Below are positions 15,504 to 23,043 of a stretch of DNA of 32,183 nt, in pieces. The number at the start of each line of letters is the position of its first letter. The stretch's first letter is position 1. The notes beneath the pieces are model-generated. The model worked only from the letters and a program-made list of their open reading frames with translations, did not search any database and had not been told where the DNA came from. This DNA is from Bacteroidota bacterium (lineage in GTDB: Bacteria > Bacteroidota > Bacteroidia > Sphingobacteriales > Sphingobacteriaceae): NCBI GenBank assembly GCA_013289045.1, contig JABDAU010000046.1, forward strand, positions 1 through 32,183, read 5' to 3'. A program made the translations under genes and the position numbers.

Positions 15504-16439
15504 ATGCGAAAATCTCTATTTTATTTAGCGCTAATTGCTGCTCTTTTTGCAGCATCCTGTAAGAAAGACCACAACCAGGGCGTGCAAAAAAACCAGTCCG
15601 CGAAAAAGTATGCGGTTAATTTTTCGGTAAACGGAAATTTTACACAATCCATTACTGGTAATGCGGTAATTCATGGGCGTAATCTTGCCATATTACCTTC
15701 GGAAGCCGCTATATTTTATTACTATGTGTATGATACTGCGGGAAACCTGGTACATAAGATTATCCAGACACCGGCAACTGCCACTAATTTTGGCAATATA
15801 CAAGACTCATTAGCAAATGGCACCTATAGCATCATATTTGCAGCAGGGCCGGCAGGGCTCCGTACATCTGTTTATGATAACGGTGACGACGCTTACCTAA
15901 GCTATGCGGTACTGACTTATGACCACACTAATTCCGAAGGCGATGAGATTGATACTGCGTGGAAAGATGCTTTTTTTAAGAAGCTATCATTAACCGTAAG
16001 TTCGGGCAGTGTTACACAATCCGTTACCCTTTCAAGGATAGTTAGTAAGGTAGAAGTTGATATACTGGACGCTTTGCCCGCTACCGCAAAGACTTTCGAA
16101 GTTACCTATACCCAGGATCGTGGTCAGTTTTCATTTGCAACTGCACAGGCAACGCAACCTTACGTTTTTACCAGCACCACTAAAATCCCGGCGGCTGATT
16201 TAAATAAAACGGGTTTCAGTGTTAGTAATATTATTGGTAATACGGCTGCACTTATGACGGTTACCATTAAATGTTACGACGCATCTTCGAATGTAATTGC
16301 GCAAAGAGCAATTTCAAATGTAAGCTGCCAGGCAAATAAAGCTACTGTTCTCTCGGGGAATCTGTTCAGCACTAACTCCAGCTTCCAAATGTCGCTGGAC
16401 ACGACCTTTAACCCAACACCAATTGTTGTACATTATTAA
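15504..16439 (+). CDS. FimB/Mfa2-like lipoprotein A2 (first gene, copy 2)
   Basis: A 311-aa lipoprotein whose signal peptide and first 26 residues are identical to those of A1 (lipobox AASC, Cys 19). It is nearly the same throughout except for clustered changes: residues about 119-150 (PAGLRTSVYDNGDD... against MAGLRTSLNTGDDE...) and around 195-225. The core strands (ANGTYSIIFAAG, VTLSRIVSKVEVDILDALP, NKATVLSGNLF) are kept. The pattern suggests surface loops diverging on a conserved beta scaffold. The inferred family and role are the same as for A1. Confidence 0.75.
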   Translation: MRKSLFYLALIAALFAASCKKDHNQGVQKNQSAKKYAVNFSVNGNFTQSITGNAVIHGRNLAILPSEAAIFYYYVYDTAGNLVHKIIQTPATATNFGNIQDSLANGTYSIIFAAGPAGLRTSVYDNGDDAYLSYAVLTYDHTNSEGDEIDTAWKDAFFKKLSLTVSSGSVTQSVTLSRIVSKVEVDILDALPATAKTFEVTYTQDRGQFSFATAQATQPYVFTSTTKIPAADLNKTGFSVSNIIGNTAALMTVTIKCYDASSNVIAQRAISNVSCQANKATVLSGNLFSTNSSFQMSLDTTFNPTPIVVHY

Positions 16440-16450
16440 TAAGCCTAGCC

Positions 16451-17446
16451 ATGAAAAAAATTATATATACCACTATCATATTAAGCTTAACGCTTTTTTC
16501 CTGTCATAAAGATCATCAAAAGCCAACTGGTAAAACACAGCAGATCACTTTTAATGTTACCGGCTTTTCCCAGAGTACAGCCCCTTTTAACACTGTAAGC
16601 GGCAATGCATCAAAGCATGGGCGTTCGCTGGCAACATTGCCATTGTCCGCAGCTATAACACAATTATTTTGTATTGTATATGACGCCTCGGGGAACTTTG
16701 TACATGTCGTTCACCAGGATACGTCTGCCGCCAATTTTGGGCAGATATCTGATGCTTTAGCAGTGGGCACCTATACTGTAGTTTTTGTTGGTGGTCAGGA
16801 TGATCTCTATGGCTATGGGACTGCCAATGATCCACAAACTTTTTTTGGGTTAAGTCATGATGATGTATATTATTATGGGCCGTCTGAGGTAGGCAACAGT
16901 ACTGACGAACCTACTCATTTCCAGGACTCCTTTCTTAAAAAAGAAACGCTGACTGTAGCAAGCACAACTATAACCCAAAACGTTGTATTGGACAGGATAG
17001 ACGGCGAGCTGGAAATAAATATTGAGGATGCAATACCTGTAAATGCATCATCTATTGTTTTCAATACGGTACAAGGCGCTAATGAATTTATCTTAAGTAC
17101 GCTGACACCTTTCATATACTATGACGACACACAATATGGCTATATAAACCTTCAAAGTGTTTTCCCTGCATCGGCAATCGGCCACACCAATTATAATTTC
17201 ACAATTCCTATATTAAACACCGTCATGCCTTTTGCAGCAACATTAACCTGTTATGATAAGAGCGGTAAGTCAATAGCCATTGTTAACGTACCCGCCATTA
17301 CATGCGAAGTAAACAAGCGCACTCTTTTAACCGGTAAAATGTTTGGCGGTTCTGGCGGCGGTACTGGCCCTGGCTTCAACGCCACTATTGATACCGCCTG
17401 GAACCCGATTAAAAATAATATATCGTTCAGTTCTATTAAAAAATAA
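16451..17446 (+). CDS. FimB/Mfa2-like lipoprotein B2 (second gene, copy 2)
   Basis: A 331-aa lipoprotein (signal MKKIIYTTIILSLTLFSC, Cys 18), the counterpart of B1. The body keeps GNASKHGRSLATLPLSAAI, CIVYDASGNFVHVVHQ, VVLDRIDGELEINIEDAIP and CEVNKRTLLTGKMFGGSG. Differences cluster in two stretches: residues about 125-150 (SHDDVYYYGPSEVGNSTDEP against SNDNIFYWGPSGGSTDEP, with a two-residue insertion) and about 195-250. It begins 11 bases after A2 and ends just before a terminator matching that of copy 1. Confidence 0.72.
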   Translation: MKKIIYTTIILSLTLFSCHKDHQKPTGKTQQITFNVTGFSQSTAPFNTVSGNASKHGRSLATLPLSAAITQLFCIVYDASGNFVHVVHQDTSAANFGQISDALAVGTYTVVFVGGQDDLYGYGTANDPQTFFGLSHDDVYYYGPSEVGNSTDEPTHFQDSFLKKETLTVASTTITQNVVLDRIDGELEINIEDAIPVNASSIVFNTVQGANEFILSTLTPFIYYDDTQYGYINLQSVFPASAIGHTNYNFTIPILNTVMPFAATLTCYDKSGKSIAIVNVPAITCEVNKRTLLTGKMFGGSGGGTGPGFNATIDTAWNPIKNNISFSSIKK

Positions 17447-17467
17447 CACAGAATATTAATCTAACAA

Positions 17468-17496
17468 AACAGGCCCGCAATCACTGCGGGCCTGTT
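17468..17496 (+). terminator. Intrinsic terminator after cassette copy 2
   Basis: The same 11-bp stem and AATCACT loop as in copy 1, with AACAGGCCCGC in place of AACAGGCCTGC, so the T-G wobble of copy 1 is a C-G pair here. A T-rich tract follows. It lies 21 bases after the B2 stop. Confidence 0.9.
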
Positions 17497-17532
17497 TCTT
17501 TAATGCGCTATTTTGGCGCTATGCAAAGCCGG

Positions 17533-17730
17533 TTATAATAACGGCCTGCGTGTTTTGTTTGATGAAGACATTTTGCCGGCATGTTTTCTGCGCAGTTCAC
17601 GCAATGTACTGGCGCCATTGTCCTGGCTATTTTCGTTACCAACTGAACCAATATCTATTTCATTGGTATGATCGTCGGTGCCTTTTTTGAAGCCGCTTGT
17701 ATCGGCATTCCTATTTTCCTCGCTTTTCAT
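17533..17730 (-). CDS. Small hydrophilic protein of unknown function
   Basis: A 65-aa product (MKSEENRNADTSGFKKGTDD...), rich in Asn, Asp, Lys and Ser and probably disordered. The C-terminal third is basic (LRELRRKHAGKMSSSNKTRR). No signal peptide, membrane helix or Cys. It is followed on the same strand by nothing until the cassette terminator, and sits 30 bases downstream of a similar small gene. Coding is supported by the empty slot, the ATG and the paired small gene; I do not recognise a family. Confidence 0.55.
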   Translation of the reverse strand: MKSEENRNADTSGFKKGTDDHTNEIDIGSVGNENSQDNGASTLRELRRKHAGKMSSSNKTRRPLL

Positions 17731-17759
17731 AACTGTAACTTTTACTGGTTGAATATTTA

Positions 17760-17990
17760 TTACAGGCTTTCGGTGCCTGGCTCGTGACCTACCATACGGC
17801 CGGTAGTGCGGCCATGCGGACGGCTTACAAAGTCGGTTTTTGCATTACCTACCGAAGGAAATTCCCTTTTTGGTAATTCAGGCACGTCATTTTTTTCACT
17901 AAAATTTTTATCCCCGCCGGTCTGGCTTTCAAGCTCAGTTTCGCGTGGATAGTTGCTTTTTGCTGTTTTTTTATCTTTTACGTCTTTCAT
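17760..17990 (-). CDS. Small hydrophilic protein with GRTTGRM-HEPGTE tail
   Basis: A 76-aa product (MKDVKDKKTAKSNYPRETEL...), highly charged, with a distinctive Gly/Arg tail: HGRTTGRMVGHEPGTESL. No signal peptide, membrane helix or Cys. I believe short proteins with a similar tail occur in Sphingobacteriaceae, but no function is known to me. It lies 30 bases upstream of the other small gene and the two may form one transcript. Confidence 0.6.
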   Translation of the reverse strand: MKDVKDKKTAKSNYPRETELESQTGGDKNFSEKNDVPELPKREFPSVGNAKTDFVSRPHGRTTGRMVGHEPGTESL

Positions 17991-18130
17991 GGCTGATAAT
18001 TGTTTATTATTTCAATTAAGGTACACAAAGCGTGCCAGCTTAATTGCTAATTAAATAACTTAAGCCATGCGCCAATTGTTTTCAATATTTAACTGAAAAA
18101 GAAAGAAGAGGTAAAATGTTACAAAGCAGC

Positions 18131-19267
18131 TTAGGCGTTAACCAGGCACAGCTCGCGCACTTTGGCAACGGTGTAGTCGATCTCGTCTTTAGTGGTGTTT
18201 TTGGAAAACGAAAAACGCACTGAAGGTCGCGAAGGATTTACACCAATAGCTGTAAGCACATGCGAACCGATATCCGAACCTGAGCTGCAGGCACTGCCGC
18301 CGGATGCAGAAATGCCGGCGATGTCAAGGTTAAAGAGCAGCATATCGGCCATTTCCATTTCAGGGAAGGAAACATTCAGTACTGTATACAGGCTTTTTGC
18401 AGGATCGGTCTCGCCATTAAATTCAATACCCGGGATGGCTTCAACCAGTTGATCTTTCATATAAGTTTTTAGTCCCTGTATATGTTGCTGGTGATGATCC
18501 ATTTCTGAGTAGGCAATTTCAAGTGCTTTGGCTAAACCAACTATACCGTAAATATTTTCGGTACCGCCGCGCATGTTGCGTTCCTGCGCGCCGCCATATA
18601 TTAAAGGTTTAATTTTGATGCGATGGCTTACATGTAAAAAGCCCACGCCCTTTGGGCCATGCAGCTTATGCGCCGAACAAACCACGAAGTGCGCTTTTAG
18701 CTTACTCAGGTCGTGTTTGTAATGCCCCATAGTTTGCACTGTGTCGCAGTGATAAATGGCGTTATAAGCCTCGCAAAGGTCTCCTACGCGCTCCATATCC
18801 GAAAGGGTGCCGATCTCGTTATTGGCATGCATGATGGATACAAATGTGCGGCCGTTTTCTTTCAGCAATGTTTCGAGATGATCGTAATCGATATTACCTT
18901 TTCCGTCGACATTTACATAGCTTAGCTTGATAATACCGGCTTTTTCCAACGCCTCAAAAGTATGCAGCACGGCATGGTGCTCAAGCTTGCTGGTAATGGC
19001 GTGTTTAATACCGTGGTCGATGATACCGCAGCGGATGGCGGTATTATCGGCTTCGGTACCGCTTGAAGTAAAAAATATTTCGGAAGGCGAGGTGCCTAAC
19101 AAGTTAGCGATGGTTTTGCGCGAGCGCTCTATCAATGTGCGTGCTTCGCGGCCGTGTGCATGTATGGATGAGGGGTTTCCATAAGTATTTTCCATCACTT
19201 TACACATTTCCTGCATCACAACAGGATCCAACGGGGTAGTAGCCGCATTGTCCAGATAAACACGCAT
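18131..19267 (-). CDS. Cysteine desulfurase (NifS/IscS family)
   Basis: A PLP-dependent enzyme that removes sulfur from cysteine for Fe-S cluster and tRNA thiolation pathways. In 378 aa it shows YLDNAATTPLDP at the N-terminus, SKLEHHAVLH (about 93-102), the PLP lysine K201 in CSAHKLHGPKGVG, GGAQERNMRGGTEN, and the catalytic Cys327 in SASGGSACSSGS, followed by the VRFSFSKNTTKDEID tail. The long catalytic loop places it with the IscS/NifS group rather than SufS. No IscU or scaffold gene is adjacent. It is 93 bases downstream of glmM on the same strand, with an inverted repeat between. Confidence 0.93.
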   Translation of the reverse strand: MRVYLDNAATTPLDPVVMQEMCKVMENTYGNPSSIHAHGREARTLIERSRKTIANLLGTSPSEIFFTSSGTEADNTAIRCGIIDHGIKHAITSKLEHHAVLHTFEALEKAGIIKLSYVNVDGKGNIDYDHLETLLKENGRTFVSIMHANNEIGTLSDMERVGDLCEAYNAIYHCDTVQTMGHYKHDLSKLKAHFVVCSAHKLHGPKGVGFLHVSHRIKIKPLIYGGAQERNMRGGTENIYGIVGLAKALEIAYSEMDHHQQHIQGLKTYMKDQLVEAIPGIEFNGETDPAKSLYTVLNVSFPEMEMADMLLFNLDIAGISASGGSACSSGSDIGSHVLTAIGVNPSRPSVRFSFSKNTTKDEIDYTVAKVRELCLVNA

Positions 19268-19272
19268 TTCTT

Positions 19273-19365
19273 TTAGAGATTAGAGGTCAGTTGATTAGAG
19301 ATTAGTAAAAGTTCTAAAAAACTTTCGGACTTACGGTCTTCCCGTCTTTCCGACCAATCTCTAAC
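19273..19365. repeat. Inverted repeat with 'TTAGAGATTA' word
   Basis: The left arm TTAGAGATTAGAGGTC (19273-19288), with a further copy TTAGAGATTAG (19295-19305), is opposite GACCAATCTCTAAC (19352-19365). Between them are tandem CTTTCGGACTT / ACGGTCTT / CGTCTTTCCG words that pair with each other. The right arm runs into the glmM stop codon. Confidence 0.55.
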
Positions 19366-20749
19366 CCAAATTTAAAATTTCTTTAATATCCTTAATAATC
19401 TTATTGGCCAAATTATTTGCAACTGTTTCTGATCCGGCCTCAGAATATATTCGGATAATAGGTTCGGTATTCGAACGGCGCAAATGTACCCATTCTTTAT
19501 CAAATTCTATCTTCAGACCGTCAATTGTTGAGTGCGGCTGCTTTTGGTATTTCTCTTCAACCTGTAACAGTAATTTATCAATATCCATTTCAGGCGTAAG
19601 GGTGATCTTATTTTTGGAGATAAAATAACCAGGATAGGATGCACGCAATGCCGACACTGTTTTACCGCTTTTCGCCAGATGCGTTAAAAATAGGGCGATG
19701 CCAACCAATGCGTCACGGCCATAATGCAGCTCGGGATAGATTACGCCGCCATTACCTTCGCCGCCGATCACAGCGTTGGTTTCCTTCATTTTATTTACCA
19801 CATTCACTTCGCCTACTGCTGCTGCGTTATATTCGCCGCCTGCCTTTTCGGTCACATCGCGCAGGGCACGGGTTGATGACAAGTTGGAAACTGTATTGCC
19901 TTTGTTATGCTGAAGAACATAATCAGCCACGGCAACGAGTGTGTATTCTTCACCAAACATATTGCCGTCCTCGCATACAAAGCACAAACGGTCAACATCA
20001 GGGTCGACAGCTATACCGAGATTCGCTTTTTTCTTTAATACCTCCTGCGAAAGAGCGATCAGGTTTTCCGGCAGGGGCTCGGGGTTATGCGGGAATTTAC
20101 CATCAGGCTCGCAAAATAACTCATGGACGGTTTTTACGCCCAGTGCTTTCAACAAAGCTGGTATAAATATGCCGCCCGTTGAGTTTACGCAATCGATAAC
20201 CACGTTAAAATTAGCTTTCACGATCGCTGCTTTATCTACCAGCGGCAACGCCAATACCGCATCGATATGTTTTTGCAGGTAACTGTCATCGTGCGTTAGT
20301 TTTCCAAGATGATCAACATCTGCATAGGTAAAATCGCTTTTCTCGGCAATGTCCAACACTTCTTTGCCATCCGTATCGCTGATGAATTCGCCTTTGCTGT
20401 TCAGTAGCTTTAATGCATTCCATTGCTTTGGGTTATGGCTGGCAGTAAGGATGATTCCGCCTGCTGCTTGCTCAGCCGGTACGGCAACTTCGACTGTGGG
20501 GGTAGTGGAAAGACCTAAGTCGATCACATCAATCCCTAAGCCCTGCAAAGTGCCAATTACCAGGTTGTTCACCATTTCGCCGGAGATACGCGCGTCGCGG
20601 CCAATAACTATTTTTTTATTTTCTGCGTTGCTGGTTACCCAACTGCCAAATGCCGAAGTGAATTTTACAATATCCAATGGCGTTAAGCCATCGCCGGCAG
20701 CGCCGCCAATAGTGCCGCGTATGCCCGAAATTGATTTTATAAGTGTCAA
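19361..20749 (-). CDS. glmM: Phosphoglucosamine mutase
   Basis: Interconverts glucosamine 6-phosphate and glucosamine 1-phosphate on the way to UDP-GlcNAc, via a phosphoserine. The 462 aa carry the phosphoserine loop LTASHNPKQWNALKLLN (S104), the Mg-binding DPDVDR (D249, D251, D253) and the phosphate-binding RRSNTEPIIRIYSEA near the C-terminus. The start codon is TTG (20749): the translation TLIKSISGIRGTIGG after it is the conserved family N-terminus and no ATG lies nearby. Some annotators would call this family phosphoglucomutase/phosphomannomutase, but the N-terminus and length favour GlmM. Confidence 0.92.
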   Translation of the reverse strand: MTLIKSISGIRGTIGGAAGDGLTPLDIVKFTSAFGSWVTSNAENKKIVIGRDARISGEMVNNLVIGTLQGLGIDVIDLGLSTTPTVEVAVPAEQAAGGIILTASHNPKQWNALKLLNSKGEFISDTDGKEVLDIAEKSDFTYADVDHLGKLTHDDSYLQKHIDAVLALPLVDKAAIVKANFNVVIDCVNSTGGIFIPALLKALGVKTVHELFCEPDGKFPHNPEPLPENLIALSQEVLKKKANLGIAVDPDVDRLCFVCEDGNMFGEEYTLVAVADYVLQHNKGNTVSNLSSTRALRDVTEKAGGEYNAAAVGEVNVVNKMKETNAVIGGEGNGGVIYPELHYGRDALVGIALFLTHLAKSGKTVSALRASYPGYFISKNKITLTPEMDIDKLLLQVEEKYQKQPHSTIDGLKIEFDKEWVHLRRSNTEPIIRIYSEAGSETVANNLANKIIKDIKEILNLG

Positions 20750-20769
20750 GTGTCGATTTTTTAAGTAGC

Positions 20770-20777
20770 CAAAATTA
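20770..20777 (-). promoter_or_regulatory. glmM promoter -7 box
   Basis: The minus strand reads TAATTTTG, an exact TAnnTTTG match, 21 bases before the TTG start. It lies back to back with the PAP2 promoter. Confidence 0.6.
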
Positions 20778-20811
20778 TAATATTTAACGGATAGCCGCTT
20801 TATTTATTGGC

Positions 20812-20819
20812 TATATTTG
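20812..20819 (+). promoter_or_regulatory. PAP2 gene promoter -7 box
   Basis: TATATTTG is an exact TAnnTTTG match, 20 bases before the ATG at 20839. Confidence 0.6.
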
Positions 20820-20838
20820 AACGCAGCCGCAAAAAAGA

Positions 20839-21411
20839 ATGCTACAGCATATAATAGATTTCGACAGACATTTGTTCTACCTGGTCAATCACGACATGAC
20901 CAATCCTTTCTTTGATAAGGTGATGCCATGGCTGCGCACGCCCCGTAACTGGATCCCGCTTTATGTGCTGATTTCTATCTTTTGCCTGTGGAAATACCGG
21001 TTTTGGGGCTTGGCGATCATGATAGGCATAGCTCTGTCAGCAGGATTCGCTGATTTTACAAGTGCGTCTATTATCAAACCGGCTGTTCATCGTGCGCGCC
21101 CTTGTGAAGATATAGTAACTGGCCCGAAGGATATTGTGCGGGTTGGGTGCGGAGGTTTCAGTTTTCCATCAACCCATGCTACCGATCATTTTGCAATGGC
21201 TTTTTTCATATCCATGGTATTTTATAAACGCTGGCGCTGGATATGGCTATGGGCATTGCTATGGGCGGCAACCATCAGTTTTGCTCAAGTGTATGTAGGC
21301 GTACATTTCCCGGTTGACGTTTTTTGCGGGGCGATATACGGTTGCTTATGCGGCTGGTTGATCTGGTGGGTATATAGGCAGGTGACGGGAGTGTATAAGT
21401 TTGAGGTGTAG
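20839..21411 (+). CDS. PAP2-family membrane phosphatase
   Basis: A 190-aa integral membrane protein with about five helices. It contains all three motifs of the PAP2 active site: KPAVHRARP (80-88), PSTHATDHF (110-118) and the final motif SFAQVYVGVHFPVDV (147-161). The catalytic His residues are H113 and H156. Members dephosphorylate undecaprenyl pyrophosphate, phosphatidic acid or phosphatidylglycerophosphate; the exact substrate cannot be told. The gene is monocistronic between a divergent glmM and a convergent HMG-CoA lyase gene. Confidence 0.92.
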   Translation: MLQHIIDFDRHLFYLVNHDMTNPFFDKVMPWLRTPRNWIPLYVLISIFCLWKYRFWGLAIMIGIALSAGFADFTSASIIKPAVHRARPCEDIVTGPKDIVRVGCGGFSFPSTHATDHFAMAFFISMVFYKRWRWIWLWALLWAATISFAQVYVGVHFPVDVFCGAIYGCLCGWLIWWVYRQVTGVYKFEV

Positions 21412-21430
21412 TATAAGCTCATTCAAAACG

Positions 21431-21565
21431 CGTCATGGCGAGGAACGAAGCCATCTCTGCACATGCAAATCAAGGAGTACATAGTTTGTTAAATAACGTC
21501 ATTTTAAAAAACATCCGTTCTATTGAATGGATAACGCAGGGATGGCTTCGTTCCTCGCCATGACG
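21431..21565. repeat. Near-perfect 30-bp inverted repeat between convergent genes
   Basis: The left arm CGTCATGGCGAGGAACGAAG... (21431-21460) and right arm (21536-21565) are reverse complements at 29 of 30 positions, separated by 75 AT-rich bases. It fills the convergent gap of the PAP2 and HMG-CoA lyase genes and could be a bidirectional terminator or a mobile-element-like palindrome. Confidence 0.9.
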
Positions 21566-21574
21566 GTTATAATT

Positions 21575-22432
21575 TTACCCAAATATCCTACCCGAATATT
21601 CTAACGCCTCCCTTAATTTATCCAAATTAAGCCCTATATTCTCATTTTGAGTTTGAAGATACGAAACTACATTCTCGGTAGCAATGTTGCCTGTAAGGTC
21701 GTCTTTTGCCATTGGGCAGCCGCCGTAGCCTTTAATGGCAGTATCTAAACGCCGGCAACCGCTTTTGTATGCCGCTTCAATTTTTTCTTGCCAGGTATCA
21801 GGAGTGGAGTGCAGGTGTAATCCAAATTCTGTTTGCGGGAATTGGCTGCATAGGGCAGGGTAGATGCTGCTTATTTGTTCGGGAGTGGCTACGCCTATGG
21901 TATCTGATAGCGCGATGATGTTTATGCCTTCCCCTATTAATCTCTCCGCCCATTGGGAAATGATCTCAACACTCCATTCATCGCCGTAAGGATTACCAAA
22001 CCCCATTGAAAGATAAATCAACAATTGTTTACCGGTTGATTGACACAATTCATTAATCCGCTTTACTGTATCAAAAGCATCGTGGATGGATGTATTGGCG
22101 TTTCGCTGTTGAAAAGTTTCAGATATGGAGAAAGGGTAGCCTAAATAAGTGATCTCCTCATGTTTCGCCGCATCTTCAGCGCCACGATAATTAGCTATTA
22201 TCGCCAATAGCTTTGAATGCGTACTGCTCAGATCGAGCTTCTTTAACACTTCGGCAGTATCCTGCAATTGCGGAATAGCCTTTGGCGATACAAAGCTCCC
22301 GAAATCTATCGTATCAAAGCCAACTTGTAAAAGCAAATTGATATAGGCTGCTTTAAGTTCAGTCGGGATGAACTTTACAATTCCCTGCATGGCATCACGC
22401 GGGCATTCGGTAAGCTTTATTTGCTGTGCCAT
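21575..22432 (-). CDS. Hydroxymethylglutaryl-CoA lyase
   Basis: Cleaves HMG-CoA to acetyl-CoA and acetoacetate in leucine degradation. The 285-aa TIM-barrel protein shows the catalytic R12-D13 (CPRDAMQG), the metal ligands H206 and H208 in GLHLHSTPDTW, and the signature loop GGCPMAKDDLTGN with catalytic Cys239 and N249. The loop differs from the classical GGCPYAKGASGN but keeps Cys and Asn, as I would expect for a Bacteroidota variant. It starts 5 bases after the DUF4468 gene and is likely in one operon with it and with NDH-2. Confidence 0.9.
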   Translation of the reverse strand: MAQQIKLTECPRDAMQGIVKFIPTELKAAYINLLLQVGFDTIDFGSFVSPKAIPQLQDTAEVLKKLDLSSTHSKLLAIIANYRGAEDAAKHEEITYLGYPFSISETFQQRNANTSIHDAFDTVKRINELCQSTGKQLLIYLSMGFGNPYGDEWSVEIISQWAERLIGEGINIIALSDTIGVATPEQISSIYPALCSQFPQTEFGLHLHSTPDTWQEKIEAAYKSGCRRLDTAIKGYGGCPMAKDDLTGNIATENVVSYLQTQNENIGLNLDKLREALEYSGRIFG

Positions 22433-22437
22433 CAGGT

Positions 22438-23019
22438 TTAGAATTTATTGGTGTCTATCGCCCGCTTTTGCTCAATGGCCTGGTAGAGTTCGCCTGTCAG
22501 GCTGCCGATATAGCGTTCAAAAGAAGCAATGAGCTTTTGTGCCTGTTTCGCCACACGACGGGAATCCTGGTTGGTGGCTTTCTGGTACATTTCGTACATA
22601 GTAAGCCTGCGATTGCCGCCCTCATCCGGGATGTAGAATACGATATTGTTGATGATATAACGATAACGCCTGTTTTTCATATCCACCGTTATGGTAAACT
22701 GAACGGTATACGGATCGACGGTTTCATCATTCGTTGGGGAGAAGGTGTTATTGTTGAGATCCTGAACGGTGGTGCAGATCAGCTTGCCTTCCTCATCATA
22801 CCCGTAGTTCTGCTGGAAGTTTTTGCCGGCCATAAACTCCAGCGTCCGCATATAGATTTTATGCTCGGTAATGCCGCTGTCGACCTTTACGGACTGCATA
22901 TAGTAGCCGGTTGTACCTTCAATTTTTAGTTTTACGGAATCGCTTGTTGTATTAGTTTGACACCAAGCCGTAAATGCGCAAAAAGCCAGCGCGAGTGTTA
23001 ATAATAGATGCTTCTTCAT
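22438..23019 (-). CDS. Secreted or periplasmic DUF4468-type protein
   Basis: A 193-aa protein with a Sec signal peptide (MKKHLLLTLALAFCAFTAWCQ; cleavage near residue 20). The mature part has the DUF4468 layout: MRTLEFMAGKNFQQNYGYDEEGKLICTT, then a strand pair FTITVDMKNRRYRYIINNIVFYIPDEG, and a helical tail with IASFERYIGSLTGELYQAI. The function is unknown; the fold is TBP-like. WCQ at the signal end is not a convincing lipobox. It lies 24 bases after NDH-2 and 5 bases before HMG-CoA lyase. Confidence 0.8.
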   Translation of the reverse strand: MKKHLLLTLALAFCAFTAWCQTNTTSDSVKLKIEGTTGYYMQSVKVDSGITEHKIYMRTLEFMAGKNFQQNYGYDEEGKLICTTVQDLNNNTFSPTNDETVDPYTVQFTITVDMKNRRYRYIINNIVFYIPDEGGNRRLTMYEMYQKATNQDSRRVAKQAQKLIASFERYIGSLTGELYQAIEQKRAIDTNKF

Positions 23020-23043
23020 AACGTAATAAGCAAAGCTACTACT

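Larger units (their letters stand above)
15391..17540 (+). repeat. Tandem duplication of a two-gene cassette, copy 2
   Basis: The second copy of the 2.15-kb unit, in the same orientation and directly abutting copy 1. Similarity runs from GTAGCTTAACCGAAAATTT through the terminator to about GCGCTATTTTGGCGCTATGC. The copies differ at many synonymous sites and in a few loop-coding stretches, so the duplication is not recent. Confidence 0.9.

Noticed and set aside
13240..17540. Composite transposon as the cause of the cassette duplication
   Set aside because: No transposase, terminal inverted repeats or target duplications are visible; simple tandem duplication suffices.
19639..20166. Plus-strand ORF of 175 aa opposite glmM
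   Set aside because: His/Arg/Leu-rich translation without pattern; it is the complement of well-conserved glmM codons.
22426..22929. Plus-strand ORF of 167 aa opposite the DUF4468 gene
   Set aside because: Shadow frame; the minus strand has a signal peptide and operon spacing that explain the region.
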